DNA from: CAIWHR01 sp963846855
Lineage (GTDB): Bacteria; Pseudomonadota; Gammaproteobacteria; Burkholderiales; Casimicrobiaceae
Direction of reading: 5' to 3'
Assembly: GCA_963846855.1 (NCBI GenBank)
Contig: CAWJXK010000008.1
Location: 930,001-994,000, forward strand
DNA: 64,000 bases
Shown piece after piece: positions 26,165 to 35,460 of this stretch. Below the pieces are notes generated by a model. That model made no database searches, was not told the origin of the DNA, and saw only the letters and a list, made by a program, of their open reading frames with translations. A program made the position numbers and the translations under genes. The stretch's first letter is position 1, and each line of letters starts with the position of its first letter.

Positions 26165-28177
26165 ATGGCAGCAGATGTCGTGCTCTGGTGCGCTCTGGCT
26201 CTGCTGGCAATGGCGCCCGCGGCGGTCGTTGCTGTACGTCGCAGCAGGACGTGGATCTTCGTTTACGCGATCGCACTCGCCCTCTCGGCCATTGCGGTGG
26301 CCACGGCCGGCTGGGCGCTCGTGACCGACTCGGGACTGGCGCAGACGGTCGTATTGCCGCTTGGCTTGCCGTGGCTTGGCGCGCATTTTCGGCTCGACCC
26401 CTTGGCAGCGTTTTTTCTCGTGGTCGTCAACCTTGGCGGCGCAACCGCAAGCCTCTACGGGCTGGGCTACGGGCGCCACGAAACGGACCCGGGTCGAGTG
26501 CTGCCGTTCTTCCCCGCCTTTCTCGCCGGCATGAATCTGGTCGTGCTCGCCGACGACGCATTCACCTTCCTGTTGACTTGGGAGTTCATGTCGCTGACCT
26601 CGTGGGCGCTGGTCATGGCCCACCATCGTCAGTCCGGCAACACGCGCGCCGGTTATATCTACCTCTTGATGGCGAGCCTCGGCACGCTTTCACTCCTGCT
26701 GGGCTTCGGTCTCCTCGCCGGTCCAGCCGGCGGCTACTCATTCGAGGCGATCCGTTCTTCACAGCTTTCGGCAGCTGCCGCGTCAGCGGTTCTCGCCCTG
26801 GCGCTGCTCGGCGCAGGCTCCAAGGCCGGCCTCGTTCCCCTGCACGTCTGGTTGCCACTTGCGCATCCGGCGGCACCAAGCCACGTCTCCGCCCTCATGA
26901 GCGGAGTGATGACCAAGGTCGCGGTGTACGGCTTCATCCGGATCGTGTTTGACCTCATGGGCCCGCCCACCTGGTGGTCGGGCGGCGTCGTGCTGCTCTT
27001 TGGCGGCGCCAGCGCAGTCCTGGGCGTGCTGCACGCGCTGATGGAGCACGATTTGAAGCGCCTGCTCGCGTATCACACCGTCGAGAACATCGGCATCATC
27101 TTCATCGGACTCGGTCTTGCGCTGGCCTTCGCCGCCAACGATATGCCGGGGCCTGCCGCGCTGGCGACGACCGCGGCACTGTTCCACGTCTTCAATCATT
27201 CGGTATTCAAGAGCCTGCTCTTCTACGGGGCGGGTGCCGTCCTAACCGCAACGGGGGAGCGCGACATGGAGCGGCTGGGCGGCCTGATCCACCGGATGCC
27301 CTACACGGCCTTTGCCTTCCTCATCGGCTCGGCGGCGATCTCGGCCCTGCCGCCATTTAACGGCTTCGTCTCGGAATGGCTCACTTTCCAGGCGATCCTG
27401 TTAAGTCCCCAGCTGCCACAGTGGGTGCTGAAGTTTCTGGTGCCCGCGGTCGGCGGCCTGCTCGCACTCTCCGCCGCGCTGGCAGCCGCATGCTTCGTCA
27501 AGGCGTTCGGGATCACGTTTCTCGGCCGGCCGCGATCGAGCGTCGCGCACGATGCACGCGAAACCGACGCGTTTTCACTGACCGCAATGTTCGCGCTGGT
27601 GTTCCTCTGCCTCGCCGCCGGCGTTCTGCCGGGTTATTTCATCGATGCGCTCGCTCCTCTGGTCCAGGGCCTCGTCGGCGCGCACATGCCTTCGCAATCC
27701 GCGCTCAAGTGGCTGACGATCGTGCCGATCGCCGAGAGCCGCAGCTCCTACAACGGGTTGCTGCTGTTCGTGCTGATCGCCGTCGCCGCAAGCCTTGCGT
27801 CCTACGTCATTCATCGCTGGGCATCGCATGCCATCCGGCGCTCCGCCCCGTGGGACTGCGGATTCCCGGACGCGAGTCCTGCGACGCAATACACCGCAGG
27901 CAGCTTCGCGCAGCCGATTCGACGCGTGTTCGGAACGTCGGTCTTCCACGCTCGCGAGGAGATCTACATGCCACCGCCCGGCGATCTGCGGCCCGCACAG
28001 TTGCACGTGCAACTCCATGACCGCCTGTGGGACGCCTTGTACGCGCCTGTTGCCAGAGGGGTCAACGTGACCGCGGACGTTCTCAACCGCGTGCAATTCC
28101 TGACGATCCGCGGCTACCTAACGCTCGTGTCCGGCGCGCTGGTAGCCCTCCTGATCATTCTCGCCATATGGCAGTGA
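26165..28177 (+). CDS. hyfB: hydrogenase-4 subunit B-like antiporter subunit (Ehr complex)
   Basis: A 670-residue Mrp-antiporter/NuoL-type membrane subunit with about 16 hydrophobic segments. Conserved antiporter residues are visible: FLLTWEFMSLTSWALV (glutamate in TM5), GAGSKAGLVPLHVWLPLAHP (lysine in TM7) and KRLLAYHTVENIGIIFIGLG. The C-terminus (CGFPDASPATQYTAGSFAQP) is typical of HyfB/HycC. It should conduct protons or sodium in a complex with the five genes that follow. The next gene overlaps its end by ten bases. Confidence 0.88.
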   Translation: MAADVVLWCALALLAMAPAAVVAVRRSRTWIFVYAIALALSAIAVATAGWALVTDSGLAQTVVLPLGLPWLGAHFRLDPLAAFFLVVVNLGGATASLYGLGYGRHETDPGRVLPFFPAFLAGMNLVVLADDAFTFLLTWEFMSLTSWALVMAHHRQSGNTRAGYIYLLMASLGTLSLLLGFGLLAGPAGGYSFEAIRSSQLSAAAASAVLALALLGAGSKAGLVPLHVWLPLAHPAAPSHVSALMSGVMTKVAVYGFIRIVFDLMGPPTWWSGGVVLLFGGASAVLGVLHALMEHDLKRLLAYHTVENIGIIFIGLGLALAFAANDMPGPAALATTAALFHVFNHSVFKSLLFYGAGAVLTATGERDMERLGGLIHRMPYTAFAFLIGSAAISALPPFNGFVSEWLTFQAILLSPQLPQWVLKFLVPAVGGLLALSAALAAACFVKAFGITFLGRPRSSVAHDARETDAFSLTAMFALVFLCLAAGVLPGYFIDALAPLVQGLVGAHMPSQSALKWLTIVPIAESRSSYNGLLLFVLIAVAASLASYVIHRWASHAIRRSAPWDCGFPDASPATQYTAGSFAQPIRRVFGTSVFHAREEIYMPPPGDLRPAQLHVQLHDRLWDALYAPVARGVNVTADVLNRVQFLTIRGYLTLVSGALVALLIILAIWQ

Positions 28178-29124
28178 TTCTCGACATATTGGTCCAGCTC
28201 GGCCAGCTGATGCTGGTTCTGGCGCTGGCACCTCTCCTCACGGGGTACGTGCGCAAGGTCAAGGCCCGCCTCCTGCGCCGCCAGGGTCCTGATCTGGTCC
28301 AGCCGTACCGCGATCTGCTCAAGCTGCTGCGCAAGGAAGTCGTGCTGGCGGATAACGCGTCATGGGTCTTCCGTGTGGCGCCCTACCTGATCTTCGCCAC
28401 GACGTGGGTGGCGGCGTCGCTGGTGCCCACCTTCGCCACCGGCCTTGCGTTCAGCCCGGCGGCGGACCTGATCGCGATCGTCGCCCTGCTGGGCAGCGCG
28501 CGCTTCATGCTCGCACTGGCGGGGCTCGACGTCGGCACGAGCTTCGGCGGGATCGGCTCGAGCCGCGAAATGATGATCGCATCGCTGGCCGAGCCGGCGC
28601 TGCTGATGATCGCCTTCACCGTCTCGCTTCTGGCCGGCACAACCCAGCTTTCGTCGGTGGCGGCGTACATGCAGGGCGAAAGCGCCGGGCTGCGGGTATC
28701 GCTGGCGCTGGCGCTGGTCGGCATGGTGATGGTGGCGCTTGCCGAAAATGCGCGCATTCCCGTCGACAATCCCGCCACGCACCTGGAGCTCACCATGGTG
28801 CACGAAGCGATGATTCTCGAATACTCCGGGCGCCATCTCGCGGTGATCGAAGCGGCCGCCTCGCTGAAGCTGCTGCTCTATCTCTCGGTCATCAGCTGCG
28901 TGTTCCTCCCCTGGGGCGTTGCCGTCGCCGGCCAAGGGCTCGAAGCCTATGCCGTGAGCATCCCCATCTACGTCGTCAAGCTCGCTGTCGGCGGGTTCCT
29001 GCTTGCGGTGTTCGAGACGGCAATCGCGAAGATGCGGGTCTTCCGGGTCTCCGAATTCCTCGGCGCGGCGCTCATGCTTGCACTGCTCGCGGCGTTGCTG
29101 CTCTTCGTATCGCGAGGCATCTGA
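28168..29124 (+). CDS. hyfC: NuoH/HyfC-like membrane subunit (Ehr complex)
   Basis: A 318-residue membrane subunit of the complex I NuoH / hydrogenase HycD-HyfC type with about eight helices. VRKVKARLLRRQGPDLVQPY after TM1 and the acidic loop ENARIPVDNPATHLELTMVH are the family signatures that line the quinone- or proton-channel interface. The start overlaps the hyfB-like stop. Confidence 0.9.
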   Translation: MAVILDILVQLGQLMLVLALAPLLTGYVRKVKARLLRRQGPDLVQPYRDLLKLLRKEVVLADNASWVFRVAPYLIFATTWVAASLVPTFATGLAFSPAADLIAIVALLGSARFMLALAGLDVGTSFGGIGSSREMMIASLAEPALLMIAFTVSLLAGTTQLSSVAAYMQGESAGLRVSLALALVGMVMVALAENARIPVDNPATHLELTMVHEAMILEYSGRHLAVIEAAASLKLLLYLSVISCVFLPWGVAVAGQGLEAYAVSIPIYVVKLAVGGFLLAVFETAIAKMRVFRVSEFLGAALMLALLAALLLFVSRGI

Positions 29125-29786
29125 TGGACCGTTTCGCACTTGATGTTGCCCACATGTTCGCCGGCGGCCTGGTGCTGGTGAGCTTCATGCTGCTCTATCA
29201 GGACCGCATGTTCAGCCTGATCAACATCTTCGCCCTGCACGCCTTTGTCGTCTCGCTGTCGGTGGCGTGGCAGGCGCACATCCAGGACGCGCCTCACCTG
29301 TACATCACCGCGGCGATTGCCCTGGGCGTCAAGGCGATCGTGATCCCGCTCGTGCTCCACCGGATCATCGTGCGGCTGGGCATTCATCGCAACATCGAGA
29401 CCGTCGTCGGCATCGGGCAGACGATGCTGGGCGGCATCGGTCTGGTGGCGCTTTCGATCATGGTGATGCTGCCGATCACCGCCGCGGAAGGCACGCTGGT
29501 GCGCGAGGACCTCGCGTTCTCCCTGTCGGTTATCCTGCTCGGCCTGCTGATGATGGTGTCCCGGCGCAACGCGGTTGGGCAGGTGATCGGCTTCATGTCG
29601 ATCGAGAACGGCCTCATCCTCGCCGCGACCGGCGCCAAGGGCATGCCGCTCGTCGTGGAGATCAGCGTCGCTTTTTCCATTCTCGTCGCGCTCATCGTCA
29701 TCGGCATCTTCCTGTTCCGGATCCGCGAACGTTTCGATTCGGTCGACATTGGGTCGCTCGACCGCTTTCGCGGAGAACGACCATGA
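29124..29786 (+). CDS. hyfE: HyfE-like membrane subunit (Ehr complex)
   Basis: A 220-residue protein with about six helices. The N-terminal half is variable and the second half is NuoK-like (ILLGLLMMVSRRNAVGQVIG followed by FMSIENGLILAATGAKGMP), as in HyfE. The start shares one base with the previous stop (TGATG). Confidence 0.88.
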   Translation: MDRFALDVAHMFAGGLVLVSFMLLYQDRMFSLINIFALHAFVVSLSVAWQAHIQDAPHLYITAAIALGVKAIVIPLVLHRIIVRLGIHRNIETVVGIGQTMLGGIGLVALSIMVMLPITAAEGTLVREDLAFSLSVILLGLLMMVSRRNAVGQVIGFMSIENGLILAATGAKGMPLVVEISVAFSILVALIVIGIFLFRIRERFDSVDIGSLDRFRGERP

Positions 29787-29820
29787 GCGCGGCGACAGCC
29801 GCAAGCGTGCGGGGCCATTC

Positions 29821-31269
29821 GTGAGTGACCTCGGCGAAATGGTCGTCAGGGCGATCCTGATCATTCCCGCGGTGAGCGCCGCGCTGCTCGCCCTGCTGCC
29901 CGATGATCGGACGACCGCCCGGCTCAACGTCCTCGGCACTTTTCTGACGTTCGTCTGCGCGGTCGCACTTTTCCTGGTGCGTCCCGAGCCCACGATGTTC
30001 CTGATCGTCGACGACGTGAACGTCGTGTTCATCGTGCTGAACACGTTCGTGGGCTTCACCACCAGCGTGTTCAGCGCCAGTTACATCGCGCACGAGCTCG
30101 AGACGGGTCGCCTGACGCACGCCTACCTGCGCTTCTACCACGCGATGTATCAGACCCTGATGTTCGCGATGAATCTTGCGCTGCTCGCGAATAACGTGGG
30201 CCTGATGTGGGTGGCCGTCGAGCTGGCGACGCTGACCACGGTCCTGATGGTCGGCATCTATCGCACGCACGAGGCGCTCGAGGCGGCGTGGAAATATTTC
30301 ATCCTGGGCAGCGTCGGCATCGCGTTGGCGCTCTTCGGAACCATCCTCGTCTATCTCGCCTCGAGCTCGGTGCTGGGAGAGGGGCTGGAGGCGATGGCCT
30401 GGAGCATTCTCGTGCAGCGCGCGTCGGCCTTCGATCCGGCGCTGCTGAATCTGGCTTTCGTGTTCCTCCTGTTGGGGTACGGCACCAAGGTCGGACTGGC
30501 GCCGCTGCACGCCTGGCTTCCCGACGCGCACGCGGAAGGCCCCACGCCCATCTCCGCGGTGCTCTCGGGGCTACTGCTCAACGTCGCGCTCTTTGCGCTG
30601 CTGCGGTTCAAGATGATCATGTCCGGCAATTCGGGCGCGCTTGCCCCGGGCCCGCTGATGGTCACGCTGGGACTGGTCTCGGTCGTGTTCGCGGCCTTCA
30701 TGCTGTATCGCCGCGACGATATCAAGAGGATGTTCGCCTACTCGTCCATCGAGCACATGGGCATCATCAGCTTCGCCTTCGGCATGGGCGGCCCCCTCGC
30801 GAATTTCGCGGGACTGCTGCACATGACCATGCACAGCCTGACCAAGTCGGCGATATTCTTTTCCGTCGGCCATATCGCGCAAGTCAAGGGCACGCAGAAG
30901 ATGGATGACATTCGCGGCCTCACCGTATCGCACCCCATCCTCGGATGGGGCCTGATCCTCGGCGTGGTCACGATCGTGGGGCTGCCGCCGACGGGTATCT
31001 TCATGAGCGAATTCCTGATCCTCAGCTCGACCTTCGCGCGCGTGCCGGTGCTTGCCGTGGTGTTGGGCCTCGGCCTGCTGATCGCGTTGGGCGCACTGCT
31101 CTATCGCCTGAATGGCCTGGCATTCGGCGAGCCTCATGGCAGCGATGCTCCTTGCCACGCGTCGTTCGTCCCGATGTTCACGCACCTCGCGCTGGTATTG
31201 GCCGCGGGTATCTTCCTCCCGCCGTTGCTCGTGTCCTGGTTTCAACATGTCGCGGAATTGCTCGGATGA
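29821..31269 (+). CDS. hyfF: HyfF/NuoN-like antiporter subunit (Ehr complex)
   Basis: A second antiporter-type membrane subunit of about 482 residues. The signatures are GLMWVAVELATLTTVLMVG (glutamate), LLGYGTKVGLAPLHAWLPDA (lysine) and IKRMFAYSSIEHMGIISFAF. It fits HyfF and supplies a second ion channel. The start is uncertain: GTG at 29821 was used, and ATG at 29839 is possible; neither has a strong ribosome site. Its stop overlaps the next start by ATGA. Confidence 0.87.
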   Translation: MSDLGEMVVRAILIIPAVSAALLALLPDDRTTARLNVLGTFLTFVCAVALFLVRPEPTMFLIVDDVNVVFIVLNTFVGFTTSVFSASYIAHELETGRLTHAYLRFYHAMYQTLMFAMNLALLANNVGLMWVAVELATLTTVLMVGIYRTHEALEAAWKYFILGSVGIALALFGTILVYLASSSVLGEGLEAMAWSILVQRASAFDPALLNLAFVFLLLGYGTKVGLAPLHAWLPDAHAEGPTPISAVLSGLLLNVALFALLRFKMIMSGNSGALAPGPLMVTLGLVSVVFAAFMLYRRDDIKRMFAYSSIEHMGIISFAFGMGGPLANFAGLLHMTMHSLTKSAIFFSVGHIAQVKGTQKMDDIRGLTVSHPILGWGLILGVVTIVGLPPTGIFMSEFLILSSTFARVPVLAVVLGLGLLIALGALLYRLNGLAFGEPHGSDAPCHASFVPMFTHLALVLAAGIFLPPLLVSWFQHVAELLG

Positions 31270-32801
31270 TCGAAGCCGTCCTAACCGCGACCAGGCTGCA
31301 CGACCTCATTCGATCGGGACGCGCGGTCCTGCATCACGCTCCGTGGCCCCGCGCAATCGTGAGCCGCGAGACCTGGCGGCAGGCCGCCCAGCTGCTGGCG
31401 GGCGGGCAATGGACCTTGGTAGGCCTGTGGGCTGAGTGGGAGACGGTCCACCTTGCGGCCGACGACGATGGCGATCTCGGCGTGTTGAGCCTCGTCTGTG
31501 AGGACCATCGCTTTCCGTCGGTCGGACAATTGCACCCACCCGCCATACGGCTTGAGCGCGCCATCCGCGACCTGTGGGGGCTCGTCCCCGAAGGTCTCGC
31601 CGACGTGCGGCCATGGCTCGACCATGGACGATTGCAACTCAACCACCTTGGCGACAAGTTGTCCGAGGCGGGTCGCGTCGCCGCCGCTTACGCGTTCCTG
31701 CCCGCGGAGGGGGAAAGCCTGCACCAGATCCCGGTGGGGCCGGTGCACGCCGGCATCATCGAGCCCGGGCACTTCCGGTTCACCGCGAACGGCGAAGCCG
31801 TCGTGCGGCTGGAAGCGCGACTCGGCTACGCGCACAAAGGGATCGAACGACTGATGCAAGGCGCGCCAGTCGATCGCGCCGCGATGCTCGCCGGGCGTGT
31901 CTCCGGTGACAGCACGGTGGCTTACGCATTGGCATTCGCGCGCGCGTTCGAGGCGGCACGGGGCATCGAAGTGCCACCGCGCGCCGTGTCGCTGCGCGCC
32001 GTCATGGCCGAGCTGGAGCGGCTAGCCAACCATTTCGGCGACATCGGCGCCATTTGCAACGATGCGTCGTTCGCGATGATGCATGCGCAATGCGGGCATC
32101 TGCGCGAGCGCGTGCTGCGCGTCGCGGACCACTGCTTCGGTCACCGCCTGATGATGGATCGGGTTGCGCCAGGAGGTGTAACGTGCGACCTGTCGAGCGA
32201 CGGTACCAAGCTTATTCTTGCGCTATTGGCCGAGATCCGCCGGCGTTTCCCGGAATTGGTCGAGCTCTACGACAACACCGCGTCGCTGCAGGACCGCACC
32301 GTCGGTACGGGCATCCTGTCGCAGGAGCTCGCGCGCCAGTACGGCTGCGGCGGCTATGTCGGCCGCGCCTCGGGGCGCAGCGTCGACGCGCGGCGCGCGC
32401 CCGGCTACCCTCCTTACGACGCTCTGCAGTTCGATGTACCGGTGCGCCAGGACGGCGATGTGGACGCCCGCATCTGGATCCGCATCCAGGAGATCGAGCA
32501 AAGCGTGGCGTTGCTCGATCAGCTCCTCGCACGACTTCCGTCGGGCCCGATTGCGCATCCGCTCGGCGCGCCATCGGGCGCGGGCGCCCGCGAAGGGATG
32601 GCGCTGGTCGAGGGCTTTCGCGGGGACGTGCTCGTGTGGCTCAGGACCGGAGCCAGCGGCGACATCGAGCGCTGCCACCTGCGTGATCCTTCGTGGTTTC
32701 AGTGGCCGGTGCTCGAGGCCGCTATCGAAGGCAACATTGTCGCGGACTTCCCCCTCTGCAATAAGTCGTTCAACTGTTCCTACTCGGGTCATGATATCTA
32801 G
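31266..32801 (+). CDS. hyfG: hydrogenase-like large subunit without NiFe ligands (Ehr complex)
   Basis: A 511-residue fusion of a NuoC-like N-terminal domain (FPSVGQLHPPAIRLERAIRD, then LWGLVPEGLADVRPW) and a NuoD/HycE-like large subunit (GPVHAGIIEPGHFRF, RLGYAHKGIERLM, AELERLANHFGDIGAI). In HycE the nickel site is made by RVCGIC near the middle and DPCxSC at the C-terminus. Here the first reads GRVSGDSTVAYA, with both cysteines absent, and the second reads SFNCSYSGHD, keeping only one cysteine. It cannot bind a NiFe centre. This loss is the hallmark of the Ehr (energy-converting hydrogenase-related) complexes. The true redox partner is unknown. Confidence 0.88.
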   Translation: MIEAVLTATRLHDLIRSGRAVLHHAPWPRAIVSRETWRQAAQLLAGGQWTLVGLWAEWETVHLAADDDGDLGVLSLVCEDHRFPSVGQLHPPAIRLERAIRDLWGLVPEGLADVRPWLDHGRLQLNHLGDKLSEAGRVAAAYAFLPAEGESLHQIPVGPVHAGIIEPGHFRFTANGEAVVRLEARLGYAHKGIERLMQGAPVDRAAMLAGRVSGDSTVAYALAFARAFEAARGIEVPPRAVSLRAVMAELERLANHFGDIGAICNDASFAMMHAQCGHLRERVLRVADHCFGHRLMMDRVAPGGVTCDLSSDGTKLILALLAEIRRRFPELVELYDNTASLQDRTVGTGILSQELARQYGCGGYVGRASGRSVDARRAPGYPPYDALQFDVPVRQDGDVDARIWIRIQEIEQSVALLDQLLARLPSGPIAHPLGAPSGAGAREGMALVEGFRGDVLVWLRTGASGDIERCHLRDPSWFQWPVLEAAIEGNIVADFPLCNKSFNCSYSGHDI

Positions 32802-32809
32802 AGCAGCGC

Positions 32810-33331
32810 ATGCGTAGGATGCTCTTCAAGAGCCTGGTCCGCGGCCCGCTGACCGAGGCGGCGCCGGCCGCGGACGATGCGGCGCTGGCAGAATTGTCGG
32901 CGCGCGTTGAAGCCGCATCCCGCTCGCGCCTGGGCAGGACGCTTTCCATTCGTGAAGTGGACGCGGGTTCCTGCAACGGCTGCGAGCTCGAGATCCACGC
33001 ACTCAACAACGTCGTCTACGATCTCGAGCGATTCGGCATGCGATTCGTCGCGTCGCCGCGCCACGCCGATGTCCTGCTGGTGACGGGCCCGGTCACGCTG
33101 AACATGCGCGAAGCACTTGAGCGTACATACCATGCCACTCCGGGCCCCAAGTGGGTCATCGCCGTAGGCGACTGCGCGCGAAACGGTGGTGTGTTTTCCG
33201 GAAGCGACGCTTGCGTCGGCGGCGTTTCTGCGGTTCTCCCGGTCGATCTGCACATTCCAGGTTGCCCTCCATCGCCACTTAGGCTGCTCCAGGGGTTGCT
33301 GGCTCTGCTCGAAACCGTACAAAGCGGATGA
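32810..33331 (+). CDS. hyfI: NuoB/HyfI-like small subunit with 4Fe-4S site (Ehr complex)
   Basis: A 173-residue small subunit. The N2-type 4Fe-4S cysteines are all present: SCNGCELEIH (two), VGDCARNGG (one) and IPGCPPSP (one). So the iron-sulfur site is kept although the partner large subunit has lost nickel ligands. It is the last gene of the six-gene operon, eight bases after the large subunit. No ferredoxin-like subunit (HyfA/HyfH type) or maturation genes are nearby. Confidence 0.9.
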   Translation: MRRMLFKSLVRGPLTEAAPAADDAALAELSARVEAASRSRLGRTLSIREVDAGSCNGCELEIHALNNVVYDLERFGMRFVASPRHADVLLVTGPVTLNMREALERTYHATPGPKWVIAVGDCARNGGVFSGSDACVGGVSAVLPVDLHIPGCPPSPLRLLQGLLALLETVQSG

Positions 33332-33518
33332 CCGCTTTCGGCGGCGGGCTCAACCGGTCGACGCAACACCGTCCATCCTTACAGACAAGGGTTTGAGGTC
33401 TAAGGCCTTCCTGCGACGCGGCTTAGCGACGATCCGAGGTTGTACCAGCACGAGTGAGAATGACCAGGAAACAGCACTACTTGCGATTAGTACCAATTTG
33501 CTCTATCGCCCAACAAAT

Positions 33519-33556
33519 GAACGGCTCGCCACTCGGCGGGCCGTTTTCATTTTCAA
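33519..33556 (+). terminator. Rho-independent terminator (site 2)
   Basis: The hairpin ACGGCTCGCC / GGCGGGCCGT with a four-base loop is followed by TTTTCATTTT. It lies about 190 bases after the hyfI-like stop and is nearly identical to the hairpins at sites 1, 3 and 4. Between the hyfI stop and the hairpin I see no gene. Confidence 0.7.
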
Positions 33557-33569
33557 TCGCCTGTAACGC

Positions 33570-33794
33570 CTGGTCCTCGACCGCAGGACCGGCGCGACAT
33601 CCCGCCGGGATGCGGAAGCGATGTTCGTCCTCATCGGCGCGGACGTGGTGACCGGCTGGCTGCCTTCGGAGATCGCGCGCGATTCCCATGGCTTCATCGT
33701 GACGGGCAGTGATGCCATGAAGCAGGGGCGCTGGAACAGCGACCGCGAGCCGTATGCGCCAACGGCAACTGCTCGTTCCTTCCACGCATTTTGA
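33570..33794 (+). pseudogene. 3' fragment of a thioredoxin reductase-like gene
   Basis: The frame LVLDRRTGATSRRDAEAMF continues with VLIGADVVTGWLPSEIARDS and QGRWNSDREPY. This is the C-terminal NAD/FAD part of thioredoxin reductases of the type fused to a cyclic nucleotide-binding domain. It then degenerates before the conserved GDVR motif and stops. The N-terminal FAD domain is missing. It starts only about 14 bases after the site 2 terminator, as if cut there. Confidence 0.65.
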
Positions 33795-33922
33795 TGCGAT
33801 GCACAACGGGCAACGGATGTACGTAGTTTGATGCGCCTCAAGGGGCCCCGACGTACGGCGACTAGCATCAAGACTCAACTCGCAGGGGGTCGTCTTGCGG
33901 CTCCCGTCAATATGGACTGGAC

Positions 33923-34537
33923 GTGCAGGCAATTCGCATCATCATTAGTGAACATCGCGCGTTGACTGCGGTGCTTCACGGCATGCTCTTCCTCCTGCGG
34001 CATGACCGCTATGGGATTTCCAAGCCGAACTTCGATCTGCTCGGCGCGATGATGTACTACATCCGGGAATTCCCGGCACGCCTCCATCATCCCAAGGAAG
34101 ACGCGTACCTGTTCAGACTGCTTCGGCAGCGTCATCCCGCCATCGCGCCGCTGGTCGATAAGTTGGAGGCGGAACATCGGTCCGGCACCGCAAAATTAGG
34201 CGCAATGGAGCAGACGCTTGCCCGCTACCAGCAAGAAGGCGACGCACAGTTGCCGGCGTTCTACGCGGCAGTCGCCGCATATGCGAAATTCCACTATGCC
34301 CATGTGCGGGCTGAAGAAGACGAAGTGCTGCCGGCGGCGGCAGACTTCCTCACGACGACTGATTGGGATGAGATTGACGCGGCGTTCGCCGGTCACACCG
34401 ATCCACTGTTGGACGCAGAAGCTGGCTTCGAGTACGAAGAGCTGTTCCGGCGGATCGTCAGGCTGGCACCTCCGCCGCTCGGGTCCGGGCCGGAGGGTTC
34501 CGTGCAGACAGCCACCGGCCCCGCGGCAGGCCCCTGA
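33923..34537 (+). CDS. hemerythrin HHE-domain protein
   Basis: A 204-residue protein with the four-helix hemerythrin fold. Candidate di-iron ligands are in ISEHRALTAVLHGM, RLHHPKEDAYLF, LEAEHRSG and FHYAHVRAEEDEVLP. Such proteins bind oxygen or nitric oxide or protect iron-sulfur enzymes; the nearby iron-sulfur complex gives a possible link. The start is a GTG at 33923 with a weak ribosome site. The C-terminal 30 residues are Pro/Gly-rich and unstructured. Confidence 0.85.
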   Translation: MQAIRIIISEHRALTAVLHGMLFLLRHDRYGISKPNFDLLGAMMYYIREFPARLHHPKEDAYLFRLLRQRHPAIAPLVDKLEAEHRSGTAKLGAMEQTLARYQQEGDAQLPAFYAAVAAYAKFHYAHVRAEEDEVLPAAADFLTTTDWDEIDAAFAGHTDPLLDAEAGFEYEELFRRIVRLAPPPLGSGPEGSVQTATGPAAGP

Positions 34538-34715
34538 GCTATGACGTTGAATGTCTGCTCCACCGCACGTCGCGGTCTGTTTTTGAGCAACACGTATGTC
34601 GGCTTCGGGTCGACTGCCGCCGTTCTGGGCATGGAAATGCACCGCATGGGCCTATCTCCTGCCCGACTTGGGGATGGGCTCGAACCTTGAACCGGTGTGG
34701 CTCGAACGAACAACG

Positions 34716-35084
34716 TCAGCCGACTTCGGCGGCGTGTCGTTTGCCGGCGCGTGCCCCTTTGGCGGACTGCTTCTGCTGGCCGCGACGTTCTGCAATCTGC
34801 TCGATGATCACCGGTGGACGATTGGGAAACTTGGCGACGAGGTTGAGCTTCCCGCCCATCGCTTCGACATAGCGTTTGAGGGTTGAAAGCAGCATGTCGC
34901 TTCGCTGCTCGAGGCGCGAGATCGTGTCCTGTCCCACACCGAGGGCGGTCGCAAGTTCCTCCTGCGTCCGCTCGACGGCATGACGCAGGTCTTTGAGCGT
35001 CGCGAGTTCCGCCGCCCGTTGTTGCACCTTCGCGCGGCGCTTGGCGGGCAGCTTGGCGAGCACTTGTTCAAGATTTCTTGGCAT
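34716..35084 (-). CDS. XRE-type antitoxin of a RelE/HigB-like pair
   Basis: A 122-residue antitoxin. The helix-turn-helix is HAVERTQEELATALGVGQDT followed by ISRLEQRSD, near residues 35-63, then TLKRYVEAMGGKLNLVAKFP, the usual extension of HigA/phage-type antitoxins. The first 25 residues are basic and helical. ATG at 35084 with AAAGGA upstream. It follows the toxin gene with a 17-base overlap (toxin first), the HigBA order. Confidence 0.85.
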   Translation of the reverse strand: MPRNLEQVLAKLPAKRRAKVQQRAAELATLKDLRHAVERTQEELATALGVGQDTISRLEQRSDMLLSTLKRYVEAMGGKLNLVAKFPNRPPVIIEQIAERRGQQKQSAKGARAGKRHAAEVG

Positions 35085-35460
35085 GTCGTTTTTCCTTTCG
35101 TGCAGCGGCGGCTGCCAGCGAGGCCAAATGTCGGTCGAAGCGGGCGTCGGCGAGACCGATGAGCCGTTTGTAGAACCGCTTCTGGTCGGCACCGCCCTTG
35201 TCCCCACCCACGAGAAGGATTGCTTGCCGATCTGGGTCGAAGGCAAGCGCCACGCGCCATACCGCGCCCTGCCAGCCAAAGCGCAGTTCCTTCATGTTGG
35301 TGTGCTTCGATCCCTTCAGCGTGTCCACCGTGGGGCGCCCGAGGCCCGGGCCAAACTGGCTCAGCAAAAGGGCGTGAGCGAGAAGCTCGTCCTGCAAGCC
35401 CTTGGCGAGAGTCTGATACTCGCGGTCGAACTCGTCGTGGAAAAGTACCGTCCAGCTCAC
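35068..35460 (-). CDS. RelE/ParE-superfamily toxin (Gp49/HigB-like)
   Basis: A 130-residue toxin of the phage-derived Gp49-like group. TVLFHDEFDREYQTLAKGLQ is followed by LLLSQFGPGLGRPTVDTLKG, then NMKELRFGWQGAVWRVALAF and ILLVGGDKGG with FYKRLIGLADARF. These are typical of ribosome-dependent mRNA interferases. The GTG at 35460 was chosen because the upstream ATG (35502) would add a segment overlapping a plausible promoter (TTGCGT, CATAAT). The Lys-rich C-terminus (RKEKRHAKKS) overlaps the antitoxin gene. Confidence 0.85.
   Translation of the reverse strand: MSWTVLFHDEFDREYQTLAKGLQDELLAHALLLSQFGPGLGRPTVDTLKGSKHTNMKELRFGWQGAVWRVALAFDPDRQAILLVGGDKGGADQKRFYKRLIGLADARFDRHLASLAAAAARKEKRHAKKS

Noticed and set aside
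28360..31248. Several long minus-strand ORFs opposite the Ehr genes
   Set aside because: All are charged, His/Asp/Gln-rich antisense translations of membrane-protein codons. No ribosome sites or family motifs.
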